Source: Ooceraea biroi
Lineage: Eukaryota > Arthropoda > Insecta > Hymenoptera > Formicidae
Direction: 5' to 3'
Assembly: GCF_003672135.1 (NCBI RefSeq)
Contig: NC_039506.1
Location: forward strand, 8,494,001-8,558,000
DNA length: 64,000 nt
Below the pieces are notes generated by a model. That model made no database searches. It was given only the letters and a program-made list of their open reading frames with translations, and was not told the DNA's origin. Below, one piece after another: positions 1 to 12,816 of this stretch. Numbering within the stretch: position 1 is the stretch's first letter; every line of letters begins with the position of its first letter. The translations under genes were made by a program, and so were the position numbers.

Positions 1-1400
1 ATAATTCGTAAACTAAATGCAAATGCTGGTAGCTCTTTCTGTTGCCATTATTCTATATGTATAACAATAATATTATTAAGGTATGGAATTCTACAAACAT
101 GGAAATATGAAATTACATTAACAAATAATCATAGTTATATATCCAGCTACAGAGACTTGTGCAAATGGGAATGTACGTGCTCGCCATGTAGTACTCACAG
201 ATTCATACTTGAAGTTTCGCGACACCTTGTACAATCGCGTACGTCGTACCTATACACGCTTATCTACCGTCGCGCCTCAATTCGAGATACAAGAGGGCAA
301 AGTTTGTCCGCTGTACACACGGTTATCTTTCCCCGTGCCGGTCGGTTTCGTAATCGACGTAACGAACCTCTCCTTCCTCGTGACAGGAGAGACGAGCAAA
401 CGCGCGCGTACCGTACAAACCGCGTCGCAAGAAGAACGCAACTCTGGCCCGGTTTCATCGGCGTTCCCTATCTCGCGAAAGTTTCGCGATGAGGCGCCGA
501 TTGCGCGAGATTTATTTACGTCCGCGTCACGTCGCGCTCTCACCCGCCGCGCGGAAGCCCGAGCTTATCGGATGAAGCGCGCGCCCAAATTGCAATTAAA
601 ACTTTCCGTTTCTATTCGCGCGCGCGTCCTCGCGGATGGTGGGATGCGAGATGGGTCCGCGGACAAAAAGAAAAAGACAATAGAAAAGAGCGAATTATTT
701 CGGAATACGTGCGAATTGGGGAGATAAAGTAGGCGACGAAGAAATAAAGGGGAAGGAACGTCGAATTTAACGTGTACGACTTAATGCTGCGAATAATGTT
801 TGTTGCTCTAATTTGAGAGAGCAATGATAAAGAATGCAAAATAAACATAAAAAGAAATGAAAAATAATGAAAATTGTAATTTAATAAAAATTGAACAAGT
901 ATGTATTTTTTGATAAATAAAAGTCCGATATTTGATAAAAGTCGGATTGATTGAAATGATTTAAACAACCATGTTTCCTACAATTAATGCAAAAAGGAAG
1001 TCATGTTTCTTAGGACTGGACAGTACGAATATTTACAATTTATGACTTCCGACTCTTCTTGGAAAAGCTACGTTGCTGAAACACCCGATAGCGCGTTAAC
1101 CATCTTTACCTCGAAAGTGATCGATGTACCGAGTACGTTTCGCAATGAAGATAATGAATACGTGCCACATACTCCAATCGATCTTGGTGGTCGATACCTG
1201 TGACACACTCGTGTCTTCAAAGGCCGTCGGTCGATGCGTGGCTGCAAAGAGGGAACCTACGAGCGGTACACGAATCGATGTATCGCAGAAAGGAATCCAA
1301 AAATAAAACGGAATTGTTTCCGCGAAGTTCCTAATCTCGCATTCTCATCTAACGTCTGTCCTTCGCTATGTGCTATTTGGCAAATGACATTTGTTGTCGT
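1..1400. other. Non-coding stretch, AT-rich then CpG-rich then AT-rich
   Basis: The first 200 bases and 730-1000 are AT-rich. Bases 240-660 are CpG-dense, with many CGCG words and few stops on either strand. No splice-bounded or recognisable coding segment is visible. A 66-codon ATG frame at 1003-1203 is listed separately. Confidence 0.5.
1003..1203 (+). CDS. Unrecognised 66-codon open frame (doubtful)
   Basis: An ATG at 1003 opens 66 codons ending in TGA at 1201-1203. The middle of the product (SSWKSYVAETPDS) and its end (YVPHTPIDLGGRYL) have ordinary globular composition with no low complexity. I see no signal peptide, membrane segment or known motif. The frame lies just upstream of the TATA/initiator-like site at 1406. 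A frame this short occurs often by chance in a window of this size, and a different frame overlaps its 3' end. I give it little weight without transcript support. Confidence 0.1.
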   Translation: MFLRTGQYEYLQFMTSDSSWKSYVAETPDSALTIFTSKVIDVPSTFRNEDNEYVPHTPIDLGGRYL

Positions 1401-1405
1401 GACAT

Positions 1406-1441
1406 TATAAATAGGCGTTTTCTTTCCGCGCATTTAGTGCA
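1406..1441 (+). promoter_or_regulatory. TATA box plus initiator-like motif with 30-bp spacing
   Basis: TATAAATA lies at 1406-1413. A TTTAGTG motif follows, with its A at 1436, 30 bases after the first T. That is the usual spacing of TATA box and initiator in arthropod core promoters. A short leader follows, with an ATG at 1473 whose frame (MDSDVLPQ) stops at 1497-1499. A GTAAAG that could act as a 5' splice site begins at 1496. The matches are short and could be chance. No downstream promoter element is clear. Confidence 0.15.
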
Positions 1442-1510
1442 AGATCGTCTTTTTCAGGGAGATCTTTGCAGAATGGATTCGGATGTACTTCCTCAGTAAA
1501 GACCTCGAGA

Positions 1511-3990
1511 GATCGGAGATCAAACCAAACAGCGAGGCAACATGAAAATAAACGATACAGGGTGAGGTCTTAACTTCTCATTTTCCGCTCTTAGACCATT
1601 TCCAATCTTAACTGCGTCGAAGACTCGTTCCTAACTGCCTCCTCTACCCCCCGCGTGAACGTATCCCCTTTCTACCCATGTTTCGTCCCCGAGAAACGTC
1701 GGAGTATAACCTTCCTATTTCACGATCGCGGACGACGTTCAGTGCTCCGTAACCGATAAATACGACGTCCAATTCTCCGCCATTTTTCGCGTACCCGTGG
1801 AGCCCTTTTGAGGGTGGCGACGATCGTCGTTGGTCGAAAAGCAGCGCTCCCGTTGAGTAACCCTACGTCGCAATACTCGTCGGTTTCGCACAACCTCTGG
1901 AGATTAATTTATTAAATAACACAGGTTGAACGGTGACAATGAAAAACGGCTGAAAAGGAAATTATGAAAAAGATCGAGTATAACAAATCACCGAGACAAA
2001 GTGGAGAAGCAAAAACGAAAACAGAGAAATATAGCGGAGTAAAAATTGATCTGCAATTATTGACGTTACTAATAGATATAGCACTAGGTATCCAGCTGCA
2101 AAGATAGAAGTACAAGAAACGATATTCCTTGAGACGCCCGCGCACATCATTTTCTCAAAATCGTCGCGCGTTCATCGCGCATTAATAGCACTTCGCCGCT
2201 TGGCGAACAGTCAGAATTTCGCGAGTGTCGAACATTTCTGTTACATCGCAAGGATAACTGCGAAGAGAAAGAGAAAGAAAACGAGAGACAGAGAGTGAGA
2301 GAGATGTGCGCGCACTCAAGAGACATTTTCCAGTCGTGCCAGAATTCCGAATCTAAACGTTCTGAATTACCGTAAAATGACGCGGACAATGCAAAGAGAA
2401 AGAGAAAGAGAGAGAGCACAAGACCTGGCTTCCTCTCGCGCTTCTTTTTTCGCTTCGTTTCCCGCGAGGCACGTGAAAAGGAGCAAGAATGAAGAAGAAT
2501 AACAACAAACGGCACGCCACCGAGAGAGGGACATAGCAGAAGGACTAAAGGGAGGAGGGATAAAATGAGACAGGAGTAAAAACCGGTTCCTCCGTAAGTG
2601 GAACGCGGGATGCGTAGATCGACCCAAAAGCGAACGAGGAATGTCTTGGAGGCTGCAGAAGCGACGCGCTACGCAATATCACGAACGGGGGAGGCGCAAG
2701 AGACATGGATAATTATTTATTCACTCTGGAACAACTTTCCACCGCGCAGCCCGTCCCTTCGGGCGAGCGTCAGGCAAAGGGCCGAAAGAGAGATGACGCG
2801 AAAATTAAATCGAGACACACGGACAAACGTGAAAAGATACGCGGCAAGGACGCCGGTCGGCACGCCGCGTTAGATAGAGATTCTGTGTTAAACGTCGCGT
2901 TCAACGCAGCCGGTCGAGGCGCTCTAGCTCTATAAAATGGCGAGAGCGGGAGCTGTAATAAAGGAGATAAACCCGATATCTTATGCCTACAGTAACGAGA
3001 GTGAACGAAGTCATTATGCGACCCGGAGGTGAAAGAACCAAGTCTGTCGCAGCATCCTACCCTTTTCCTGCTCTTTCAAGAATGATACTGGCTGTTCGCG
3101 CACTAATATATCGAATTCATTACCAGAACGCTCGAGTGAGGCTGCGATCGCGGGAGTATCGCTCGATACGCTGGAAATGATTTTCTGAGCGGATGTTAAG
3201 AAACGAGTTGCGAGGGGAGAGGTGCACGAGAAGGGGAGAGTGGGCTGTTCTCACGTAATGTTGTTAATGGCATCGCGACATCAAAAGGACCACCTCTTTC
3301 CGCCGATGCGTGCAGCGATGCGGTGACGGCGATGCAACCGCATGGCTCTCTCGCGATATTACGACACAGCCGCGCGATTAATTATGGGTCGATCGGCGGA
3401 CCCCTGCAAGCGACGTCGTTCTGATCGAACGCATCGCAACCTTGCACAATGCAATTGCGTGAGCGAAACGAGTAATCGAGTAAAACCGAAAGCAAGAATG
3501 GCAAAACACTCTACAAGCACATCGAAGCGTAACATTCTATCAATTCAGCTATATTTAGAAATAGTGTCATATTAAATTGAAAAATGGTTCCATCAATATT
3601 AATTGTCGACCGAGTTTTGAAATTATAAGATAGAGGTCGAGATTTCCTACGTAGTAATTAAACTTGGAAGATATATATTATATATCATTATCAAAATTTT
3701 TTTGTTTTAAATGTTAATAAACTAATGTTAATATGAAGTATTAAACACTTTTTGAAATATCTCAATTATAATGTTATATATTATACCAAGCCAAAGTTGC
3801 CACAAGTTTGTAACGTCTAATAACCCTGGAGATTTCCTCTAAATACATCATAGTTATTAATACATTACTAATGTCAGCTCGTCATCCAGCGCATTCTGCA
3901 TTCTTACAGAAATCAGCAATTCAATTAAACATCGATTCAGCTCATTTAAATAAACCAGGAAAAATGGTTATCGGCGTATCTCGCAGTGCA
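1511..3990. other. Non-coding stretch with purine-rich tracts
   Basis: Two GA-rich degenerate tracts occur at about 2263-2305 and 2393-2418. They are imperfect mixtures of GAGA and GAAA. From 3580 to 3980 the sequence turns AT-rich and includes a near-palindrome of alternating AT at 3670-3686. The isolated TATAAAA at 2931 has no initiator at the expected distance. No gene is supported. Confidence 0.5.
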
Positions 3991-4011
3991 ACGCGAAACC
4001 AATAAAAGTCT

Positions 4012-4046
4012 CACACACACGCGCGCGCGCGCATATACATATACAT
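4012..4046. repeat. Compound (CA)n(CG)n(CATATA)n microsatellite
   Basis: A short CA run from 4012 passes into a CG run at about 4020-4032, then into two copies of an ATATAC-type hexamer. The whole tract alternates pyrimidine and purine, a pattern able to form left-handed DNA. Confidence 0.75.
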
Positions 4047-4110
4047 TCGCACGAGGACGAAGGGATCCCTTCGCGAAGTTTCACTCGAGCGACGACTCGC
4101 GATCAGATAG

Positions 4111-4164
4111 TCGATATCAAAGGGTCCCGTGCCTTTCCCGCATTATTGCACAAAGTGCAAGCGC
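4111..4164 (+). repeat. Diverged dispersed repeat, copy A
   Basis: This segment starts TCGATATCAAAGGG and ends CAAAGTGCAAGCGC. It aligns over its full length with 5012-5067 in the same orientation, with scattered substitutions and a 2-base gap. The shared blocks are TCGATATCAAAGGG, GCATTA and CAAAGTGCA plus GCGC. Neither copy has terminal repeats or an open frame in common, so the nature of the unit is unknown. Confidence 0.6.
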
Positions 4165-4367
4165 GCAACGAGGACGGTGAAGTGGCGTATAGTCAGAGAC
4201 GCAACATCGAGCACACCAGCAACCGGTGTGTCCTTATTTCCGAGACTCTCACGTTGCACCGCTGTACTGTATTGGCTCTACGCCTTCCGCGTGACGAAGG
4301 TCGTCGACACGTGGAAGCGGCTATGAGCGAATGTCGGTCATACGCTCGCGCTTGAACGTGCTTGAAG

Positions 4368-4400
4368 ATCGAGCTTCAATCGAGCTTCAATCGAGCTTGA
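4368..4400 (+). repeat. 11-bp tandem repeat, three copies
   Basis: The unit ATCGAGCTTCA occurs twice perfectly and a third time with one change (CTTGA instead of CTTCA). The phases are 4368, 4379 and 4390. Related CTTGAA words precede it at 4351-4365. Confidence 0.85.
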
Positions 4401-5011
4401 TACCAATAAAGAGAGAGATAACACATTGCTGCAGGTGTACGATACTCGACATCAGGGAAGATGCAAGTATGACGAGGATGATGAGCGAGTTACTGCCCGA
4501 ACTCGGATGCAATGATAGAAACGTCGATTACAGAGATTCGCGTGGATGAGAAACTTTCGTTATGAGAGAAGTGTCGATAGCATCATCCGCCGCTCAGACG
4601 CTTCCTCCGACAATCGTAATTAAACAGTTCGCTTCTCGTGATTTGTACGCGGCTCGATCACAGTGTTCCTCGATCATAAAGAATCGCAGTTAACGATTGA
4701 CACGACGCTGCTCGAGTGTCGACGAGAAAAAATTTCTCTCTAGGGCTAACGACACATAGCTATGGAGCACGTTATAAATAAACGCAATCGTGAGGTAATC
4801 GAGCCCGTAAGGGCTTCTTCTTCCCTCGCGGAAGCATCGTGGTTTATTTTTGTAATTCCTCCTTCGTGCAATTGCGGAGAACATCGCTATTATCTTTGAT
4901 AAATCCAAGACGGTGGCACATGCAACTCTCCTCCCTACAATTTCGCCGATCGCGATCCCGATAATGAAGAAATTGCGAGTTTTGTGCTTACGGATCACGT
5001 GGCTGGTGTGG

Positions 5012-5067
5012 TCGATATCAAAGGGCCCCGGACGACTTTCTTGCATTACCGCGCAAAGTGCAGGCGC
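5012..5067 (+). repeat. Diverged dispersed repeat, copy B
   Basis: This is the partner of 4111-4164, about 900 bases downstream in the same orientation. The conserved blocks are TCGATATCAAAGGG, GCATTA, GCAAAGTGCA and GGCGC. The region between the copies is not shared, so this is not a simple tandem duplication. Confidence 0.6.
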
Positions 5068-5399
5068 ACGGTAGTGCTTTCAGGACGTATTACAACACCA
5101 CCTCGTTGCGCGATTAATTACGCGCTCGACGGAGGGAACTACAACGAGGAAGTGGGGTAACGAGAGAGGAAGGCGTTGCGGTGAGAAGGGTGAAAGGGCT
5201 CGAAAAGCGGGTGAGTGAGAACCTCTGTCGGTGCTATGAGAATGTATATGGGCGTGAATATGTAGGTAGGGGGTATATGCAGAGGTGTCTGCTTTCGCCG
5301 TATATATAGGGAGAGACTGAGAAAACGAGTAAGATACTTGCATTATACGATCCGCTCCTTTCGCTCTTGATGACGCTCGATTCTGTTTGACATTTTAGG

Positions 5400-8000
5400 T
5401 GTCGAGATACCGTAACGAGTTTTTATCGTTATAATCATCGACACGTAATGAGGAAACAGCTTTATAGCCCAATATTAATGAAGTATTAATAAATTAAATT
5501 ATAAATGCTAGCTTTCACATTATTCAGATATTGAATAAAAGAGTCAACTTAATTTTCATGATTCTGGATTTTAATATTGATTCCTATATATATTGCAATT
5601 TATTCTAGTGGGAAATAACAAATATAACAAGATTTTTGCGTAAAATCATTATTTCAGTCAAAATGCAATGTATAAAAAGCTTGTCACATACTCATCAAAT
5701 ATCTCTTTTATGAGTCATTTAAATTTATGAGAAACGATGCAGAGTGTTTATTCATTAACGAAATTACTACATCCGACTGTTGAGTTTTAGATAAAAATGC
5801 ACGCTGGCGTGATCACAATGTGCCGATGGAACGACAGATTGGAATTAGCGAAACAATCACGACATCACAATTGCGAGAGTAGGTATGCGGATGCGGAGTG
5901 AAGTAATCGCGACATTCCAACGATCGCTCATAAACACGCGTAACGATGAACTTTATACTATACAACTGTTCACCATCGGGTTTATCCTGACTTGTATGTG
6001 CCATTTATACGCTTTCTATAAAGAACCTAGAAATTCAATTAATTCCGCAAACTCGCTTGGTGTATGTCAAGTTAATTTATTTCACAGAAAAATATGACCT
6101 CTGATACAGAATCGGCTTAAATATCAACTGCATCATCTTTTGCGGAACTGCAAAACTGGGATATCTCTATATATTACGTGATTTTAAATATAAATTGAAT
6201 ATACAAATAACATATTTGTGATAAAATGATTCAAATTCATATCAAACCTTATTTAAAGCGGGAGCTGTACGAAACATGCTTCTCAGTTATTTTTTCAATC
6301 CAACTAGCGAGATAATTGCTCGACACTTCACGTTGTAAGAATCAGTACGGTGAAAATCACTTAGCTAAATTACACAACGCTCCAAATCTTTCTTGCGCGC
6401 ACTCTCGTAAAGTATTTTCTTTGCAAGTTAACGCCGTTTAGTTCTCTTGGCGCTTCAAGTGCATCATGTACCGGGCGAGAATAAATCCGGACGCAATCCT
6501 CGTGATTCTGCGGCCGCGGCTTTAATGTCGCGCTCTAACGTTTATTGCCGTATCCTACCGTGCAATTCCGCGATAGGAAATTCAAGTACGCGCCGCACGG
6601 TTACCTTCTTCGAAGATGATGCGGAAGTAGCTGGAGCACGGCGCGACCATGTCTTCGGCACGCATGTGCATAAAAATAAGAGCCGTCTCTAATAAAGCGC
6701 CGTACGTGCGGGTCGCCACGTCCTGCGATAACGCTAATTAAATACGAGTCGCAGTGACACCGGGACGAGGCGGGGCCCGCCTAACGAGGCCAGTAATTAC
6801 GCGACGGCTTCATCTCATCTCGAAACCTCCGCAAAAACCGCACCGGTACCACCGTCCTGGCCCATTACTCTCGGAATAACCGCCGGGTCAAGAGATTCGT
6901 GGACGCGCGTGGCGTTTCAGCCACCGTAACGCCAAACGTCCACATGTCAATCCCGACGAAACGGAGAATAGTGACGATTGACATAAATTGACGGGCAAAT
7001 ACCGCTGGACAAAAATCTCTAATCTCGCGCGACATATTCAGGATGTTAGATAATAAGTTCCGCTATATAAATTACGGTCGATAAATTGGAAGAGACCGAA
7101 ATATAGGTATCTCAATTAACATGATTATATCGAGAAAAAATATATCAAAATTATATCCAATGCTTATTTGTTAGAGTAATCACAGATTAAATACATATTG
7201 GTAATTGGATGCCATCATCGTGGACAGGCGTTTACGTTATGTTTACGTTATATATTTTATGCGATATACATTATTGATGTGCATTAACATGTAATGTAAT
7301 ACTAAATAATACGAGTTAATATAATATTTACGAATCTCGTTCTCTCTCTCTCTCTCTCTCTTGCACTACTCTGTTCTCCTCTCTATCGTATTTTATGCGT
7401 TATCCCGTTAATTTTCGTGAAAAATGACTCGATGAAATCAAGAGAATTAACGTTATATTTATACTTTTAAAAATTAGATCTACAAATATATTTAGTTATA
7501 TTAAAACTAAAAACTATATATAAAAACGTATTTTCAATTTTATATATTAAAACAATCGAAAGAAATATGGCTGAAACTTTTCTTAATTTTCACAGAACTG
7601 AAAATTGTTTTACTCGGAATTTAATAATAACTTTGAGGATAAGAGTATCAAATAGCAAATTGAAAAATGTTTTGCGAACAAGAAGGCGTATATGATCGAA
7701 TGGTTCAAGAAGCAGCCACGTGGTCTCTAATCCATTAGAGATCATCATGCCGATGCGCCAATGCACGATAACGAACAAATTGGTTCTTTTGCCCTCGATC
7801 CCTTTCTTACAATCCCGATAATCCCAGCGTATCGAAATGCAGTTATTCGAACTGCTCTCCCCCCAGCCAGCGGAGCCGAAAATCCAATGCGCATATGGCG
7901 AATGCAAGGAAGCGGCTGGCCGACGCCATTAACAGGCCGTACATTTTCATATGCAGCCCGAATTACGGTCGGGATCAGATGGCGGAAATTCGATCAGAAT
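5400..8000. other. Non-coding stretch, AT-rich with one GC-rich island
   Basis: Bases 5460-5780, 6110-6330 and 7080-7680 are AT-rich. Bases 6450-6960 are GC- and CpG-rich. A perfect 11-bp tandem pair (GTTTACGTTAT) lies at 7230-7251 and a TC microsatellite at 7341. Open frames are short and overlap on both strands. Nothing recognisable is encoded. Confidence 0.5.
7341..7361. repeat. (TC)n microsatellite
   Basis: Ten uninterrupted TC units from 7341 to 7360, followed by TT and a looser pyrimidine-rich tail to about 7385. Confidence 0.9.
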
Positions 8001-10890
8001 TAATCTGAAGTGGCTACTCTTCTACCACGTATCCCGCCAAGGGTAGTAGCCTGAGCGACGTAACGCGATCTCCGGGAAACAACTTTCGCGGAGTCCCGGG
8101 TTGCGCGTCCCGGAGAGTTTCCCGACACACATAACACGAACGTTTACGTATCCTGTAATTCAATACCGAGCGACGCCACAATTCAACATCTCCGCCCGCG
8201 AACCCGCAGGCGGAATTATTTATTTAGCGGTACCACTCGACTTGCCGTCTTGAATAACCTAGCGTTAACAGCGCGAACGGTGCGAGTAAGACTAAACGAT
8301 TCAGAATAACGAAAGAACAAACAGAACGATGCGTGCAATGTGATGCATTAGTCATCGTTGTGTATTTTCGATAAATTCTTATCCCGACATTTCTTGTGCT
8401 ATGAACGCAGATAGCCGCGCTCCATTGAACGCGTATACCGGCTAAAAGCGTGAACGCATTTGGGGTATTAGCAAGGTATCTAGTTTCATTTAAGGCAGAA
8501 ATCTGGGGGTCAGATGGCGATAATTCGGCTGGTAATAGTCGCGCGGCCCATGTAAGCAGTCGGTAGTCCACGTTCCGTTAACGGATCAGTTGTGGGCGAG
8601 GGGTGAGAAACGAAGGGATGATTTAGACGCGGGGGCGAGAGAGCAAGGGGAAACTAGGGAGAGGGAGAAAGAGAGAGAGGAAGAGATGAGTTGGCGGGCA
8701 GGATCGTGCGAGCGTCCCGACGCGACGTTGCTGGGGGCGATTCGCCGTGGGGGAAATGAAAATAAATGATAGCGTCGCCCGTAATTAATTTAACGCGCGA
8801 GAACGGACTGCGAGGTTGCTTGAGCGAGCTGCTTTATACGCTCGTCGTGCACGAACACATACTTGCATGCATGCGCGCATATATAGACAAGCATTCGTAG
8901 CTATCATGCACATTCAGATTACGCGTTTCTTTTGTATATATGCAATGTAACAGTAACCTCGGCAAATCTTACAGAATAAATATAATCACGTAAGAAAACA
9001 AGATCTTGTAATTTTACGGTGTTTTTTCCTGCGTTAGAAACCGTTTTTCTCTGGGTGTAAAAATATCACGAGATTATACAAAAATCCATTCATGTTTAAT
9101 TATGCAGACGTACCTTCAGAAACGTATGCGGATTCAAAAGACTCGGACCGCGGACTTAAATGAGAGTGAAATGTAAAATACTTCAGATTGCGAATGCGAC
9201 GCGTGTTCGTATGTGTTTCTAGCACGATGCTCATTAAGGTAAAGTATAAAAACGACTCTTCGCAAGACACAGAGTTCTTGCTCAAAGCCATCTGTGCATC
9301 AAGGATATCTAAATCCCCTACGTGTGCTCAAGTCAGTAGAATTGTCGCCATTCTTCCAGATTAACGATGAACATGCTTCGAAACTGAAAAACCACGATAA
9401 TCTCACCTGTCTCGTCTCGATCGATCGGCGATACCGTAAATTATCTGTAAATTTTCCCGTGTGAGAAGAAACGGAGTCGAGCCTATCTTGGAAGGGAAAA
9501 GAAGCGAGAGAAGCTGCAGAGCGTGCGTGCGATCGATCGCGTGCAACCGTTACAATAGCCGTACACGCGCGAATGAGACGAGCGTACACGTGAAAACGAT
9601 ATAATGACGGGCATGTAGAGAAGTGACGCGTCGCAAAGTGCGAATACGCGTATACTTGGCGGCAGAGACATTTTTTATGCAACTTTGGTGAATACCCGGT
9701 TTAATTGATACCGTAGAAACAGTTATAATAGTGACAGATATGAATGGGATCGGGAGATAAATTGAATTAAAGTTGGAAACTCTTGCGCTGTCGCTGGAGA
9801 AAGGTAGAACGATTGGCATATGAATAACCGTTTTCTGGTGAGAGCCGACGGAATAAGTTGAAGCGCGCATGGCGAAGTGAATCGATGAGTAACTTTTTAA
9901 TCTGAAATCCCGGATTCGCTTTCTAGTAATTCACCAATCGTAACGGCATTACGTGCGCGAACGGGATTCTGAGTAAATCGAATGTTATAAAACACGAGCG
10001 AAATGAATCTCTGGCGATACGAGCGTCGCGAATTTAAGGGAATCCGATACATTTTCGCGGCTATTGTGTACGAGAAAAGAAGGAAAGAAAAAACGAGAAG
10101 AAGGTGAATTTGTGCCTGGATCCATCTATCTCTGACGGTTACAACGTGCTGCCGTGTACTTAACGCTTGTATCTTGGTGCGCCTTGCGCCTGTGCTACGA
10201 GAGGACGAGGTGTTACGCATGTCGGTACACACTTGTGTAAGACAGGTATTACTGCCATCGCGCACTTTATCGTGAGCGATGTTATTGGACCCCGTAATGG
10301 CGTCCGACGTGTTTCCTCGGCAAACAAGCTTAGACGAGACGCAAGTCGCGTATGTACGGCACGTATTGCGCGTGTGTATTTGCATAGAAACGGAACGACG
10401 AAGGGCCTTTATATCCTGTTAGATGTTAGCTCAGGGCGCGAAAGACGCGACGAGGATGGTTGCGAGCTAATCAAACAGAATTCGCGGACCGTTTCCCTCG
10501 GGTCTACCACGCGTAGCTAGCCGTTTGTTGCCTTAACGTAACGTGTGCGCTGATATCCAGCCCCGTTATCGTTAACGAAACGCTGAAACAAGCTGTTTCA
10601 CTGTTATAAAGAAAATAGGAAGACGCGAATAAAACAACAATCCAAGTTGTATCGCAGACATCTAAATGTAATCAGAAATCTCGACAATTATTAAATTTCT
10701 ATTTACATTCGATTTACATGCAGCCAAAATTAGTCGCAAAATAACTATTATTTCAGTTATTTATACTTAGTATATTATATGTGGTATACTATACTTAGTT
10801 TATTCTGTATTCAACGGAGTAGATATTCAATAATTACAAAAACGCAATGTACTTCAAGAATTATATTGCTCTTTTCTCAGTTTGACGCAA
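8001..10890. other. Non-coding mosaic stretch
   Basis: CpG-rich DNA at 8020-8220, a purine-rich tract at 8636-8690, and CpG-rich DNA without stable frames at 9300-10560. Bases 10590-10890 are AT-rich. No splice-bounded exon, RNA gene or transposon end was found. Frames of 100-160 codons here overlap one another on both strands and have no recognisable motif. Confidence 0.45.
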
Positions 10891-10961
10891 GTTCATCAAC
10901 CACATAATTGCCTCTCTGCACGTTTCTTCAGATTATCAGATTAATTCACCCGTGGACATCG

Positions 10962-11477
10962 ATGTTGGAGAGAGAGATAGAGGATAAACTTAGTTTACCT
11001 GACTGGCGATCCGACAAGCGGGATATTTACCCGGGAAACGAGATGACGAAAAGCGAGCAACAAACATTCCGTATTACGCTCATGTATTTGCATGGAAATG
11101 GGCGAAGGGCCTTTATGCCGGTGCGTGTTCCCTTGATCGTGAAAAACTCGCAAGAGAAAGTCGACGGTAAGAAGGCACACGCTGCCGGAATCGAGCGAGT
11201 CTCGCAGCCCGTTGCTGACTCGATCTTTCCGACTCGATATTCGCGTTTTTTCTCCTCTATCCCATGGCAGCCATTGTGTCGAGATTCCCGAATAGCAAGA
11301 AAAGTTTCGTATATCCGTGTCGTTATCGAACCGGCTTTCTTTCTGCAGCACACAGCATTGGAGGGTATTAAGGTATCAGGATCGATGAAAATTTCGTGCA
11401 CCATTTTTTGCGAGGATAACAGAACAAACCTGCTAAATGAAATTTTTTCGTTGAAATATTTCGCATATTTCCGATGA
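10962..11477 (+). CDS. Unrecognised 171-codon open frame (doubtful)
   Basis: An ATG at 10962 opens 171 codons ending at a TGA at 11475-11477. The product begins MLEREIEDKLSLPDW and is basic and compositionally mixed, with no repeats. I see no known domain, signal peptide or membrane helix. Two antisense frames of 118 and 152 codons cover the same bases, which is typical of stop-poor non-coding DNA here. A GTAAGA inside the frame at 11168 could be a splice site. Its length is not exceptional for 64 kb of DNA of this composition, so I regard it as probably fortuitous. Confidence 0.1.
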   Translation: MLEREIEDKLSLPDWRSDKRDIYPGNEMTKSEQQTFRITLMYLHGNGRRAFMPVRVPLIVKNSQEKVDGKKAHAAGIERVSQPVADSIFPTRYSRFFSSIPWQPLCRDSRIARKVSYIRVVIEPAFFLQHTALEGIKVSGSMKISCTIFCEDNRTNLLNEIFSLKYFAYFR

Positions 11478-11479
11478 AC

Positions 11480-12100
11480 GGACAAACGTCACACAACTTC
11501 ATAAAACTTTTAATATTCAGTGTTATATCTTAACAGTAAAAAAGGTCGTAAAAAGTTCAATTATAAATATTTTACAATCGCATAATGATAAATAAATCTT
11601 GTTAAATAATTGTTATTGCGCAGGGGTAATAAGCAATTTGTGTGCCATAAAAGTAAATATTACAATATTTACAGTCATAATTAAAATTTTACACATTACT
11701 CTACCATACGTAAAATGTATCTCTACAAAACTGTAAAATACTAACATTTACAAATTTACCTTATTTTCCCAAAAACATTATACATTTAAGTTTAAATTCT
11801 CATAATTATCATATAACATAGTTCAAACTCAAATTCCGTGAAACACGTCTGAAGATTGTTTAACGCAAACTATCACATGAATAAATTCGTAGATATGTAC
11901 GTGAATATGGACGTTTCTGTAATGAAAAGATATCATTATCAAGAGAAAGAAGCCGCGGTGCCTGTTTCTGTGACCATTCGCGGCTAATGAACGACGGAAG
12001 GCCAGACCGCGGCAAACGGCTTCGCCTAATTCGATTTTAAGAGTCCCTGCCGGACTAACTCCGGCGTGCGAGCCCGGCGCATTTCGTCGTTTCGCCATTC
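11480..12100. other. AT-rich non-coding stretch
   Basis: Strongly AT-rich to about 11940, then a sharp change to CpG-rich sequence. No frames longer than about 90 codons, no inverted-repeat ends and no simple repeats. Confidence 0.5.
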
Positions 12101-12780
12101 ACCAGCCCCATCCGCCGAGCTCCTCTTTCAAATCCCAATTTCTTGCGGAGTTTCGCGTGTCGATTCGTCGGAGGGCACCCTCTCGCAAATGCTCGGGCCG
12201 CCTCGAATTCCCACGAAACTGTCCGCCGAGGCCAGAAGCAGACCCTTTGAAGCCCCTGTAATTACCGTCCGACTTCCTGGCGAATCCCGGCACAGAGAGG
12301 GGACACGATGTATAGATAAAGAACGGAGGGAATGGGTCGCCGGCGACCATGAGGGAGAGACAGAGGAAGAAGCAAGAGAAAGAGAGAGAACTTAATGATT
12401 GCTACGTTTTGCGCGTGCATCGGCGCCGTGCGTGAGCACCGAGAATGAATCGTGCAATTGCCACGGCCACAAAATTGCCGCCCCTTTCTTCCCCTGTGCC
12501 AACAAAGGGGGAACGCAACCCCCGTTCGGCATCGCCCGCAGGTATGAGGTATCCCTTGAGTAACTTTTAAGAATACACAGAATATTGCCGAGTACAGAGC
12601 GCGTTGGTAATTTCCCTTCCGTGAGTCTTCCTCGCCTTGCTGCCTCGCTTTCGTAAGCTTTGTATACAAGCATGCGAAATCGTCGACGCCGAGATATTAT
12701 ACGTGAGCGATATTTTTATGCAGACCCGTTGGCGGATCAAGTTCCAAAATTGAGAACATTCATGAGACTAATAAATGATG
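12100..12780. other. GC-rich non-coding block
   Basis: Dense in CpG and CCG words, with overlapping open frames on both strands. A short purine-rich run lies at 12350-12392. No recognisable coding content. Confidence 0.4.
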
Positions 12781-12816
12781 TTTCTGAATCATAGCACAGT
12801 TAAAAAAAATTCCTTT

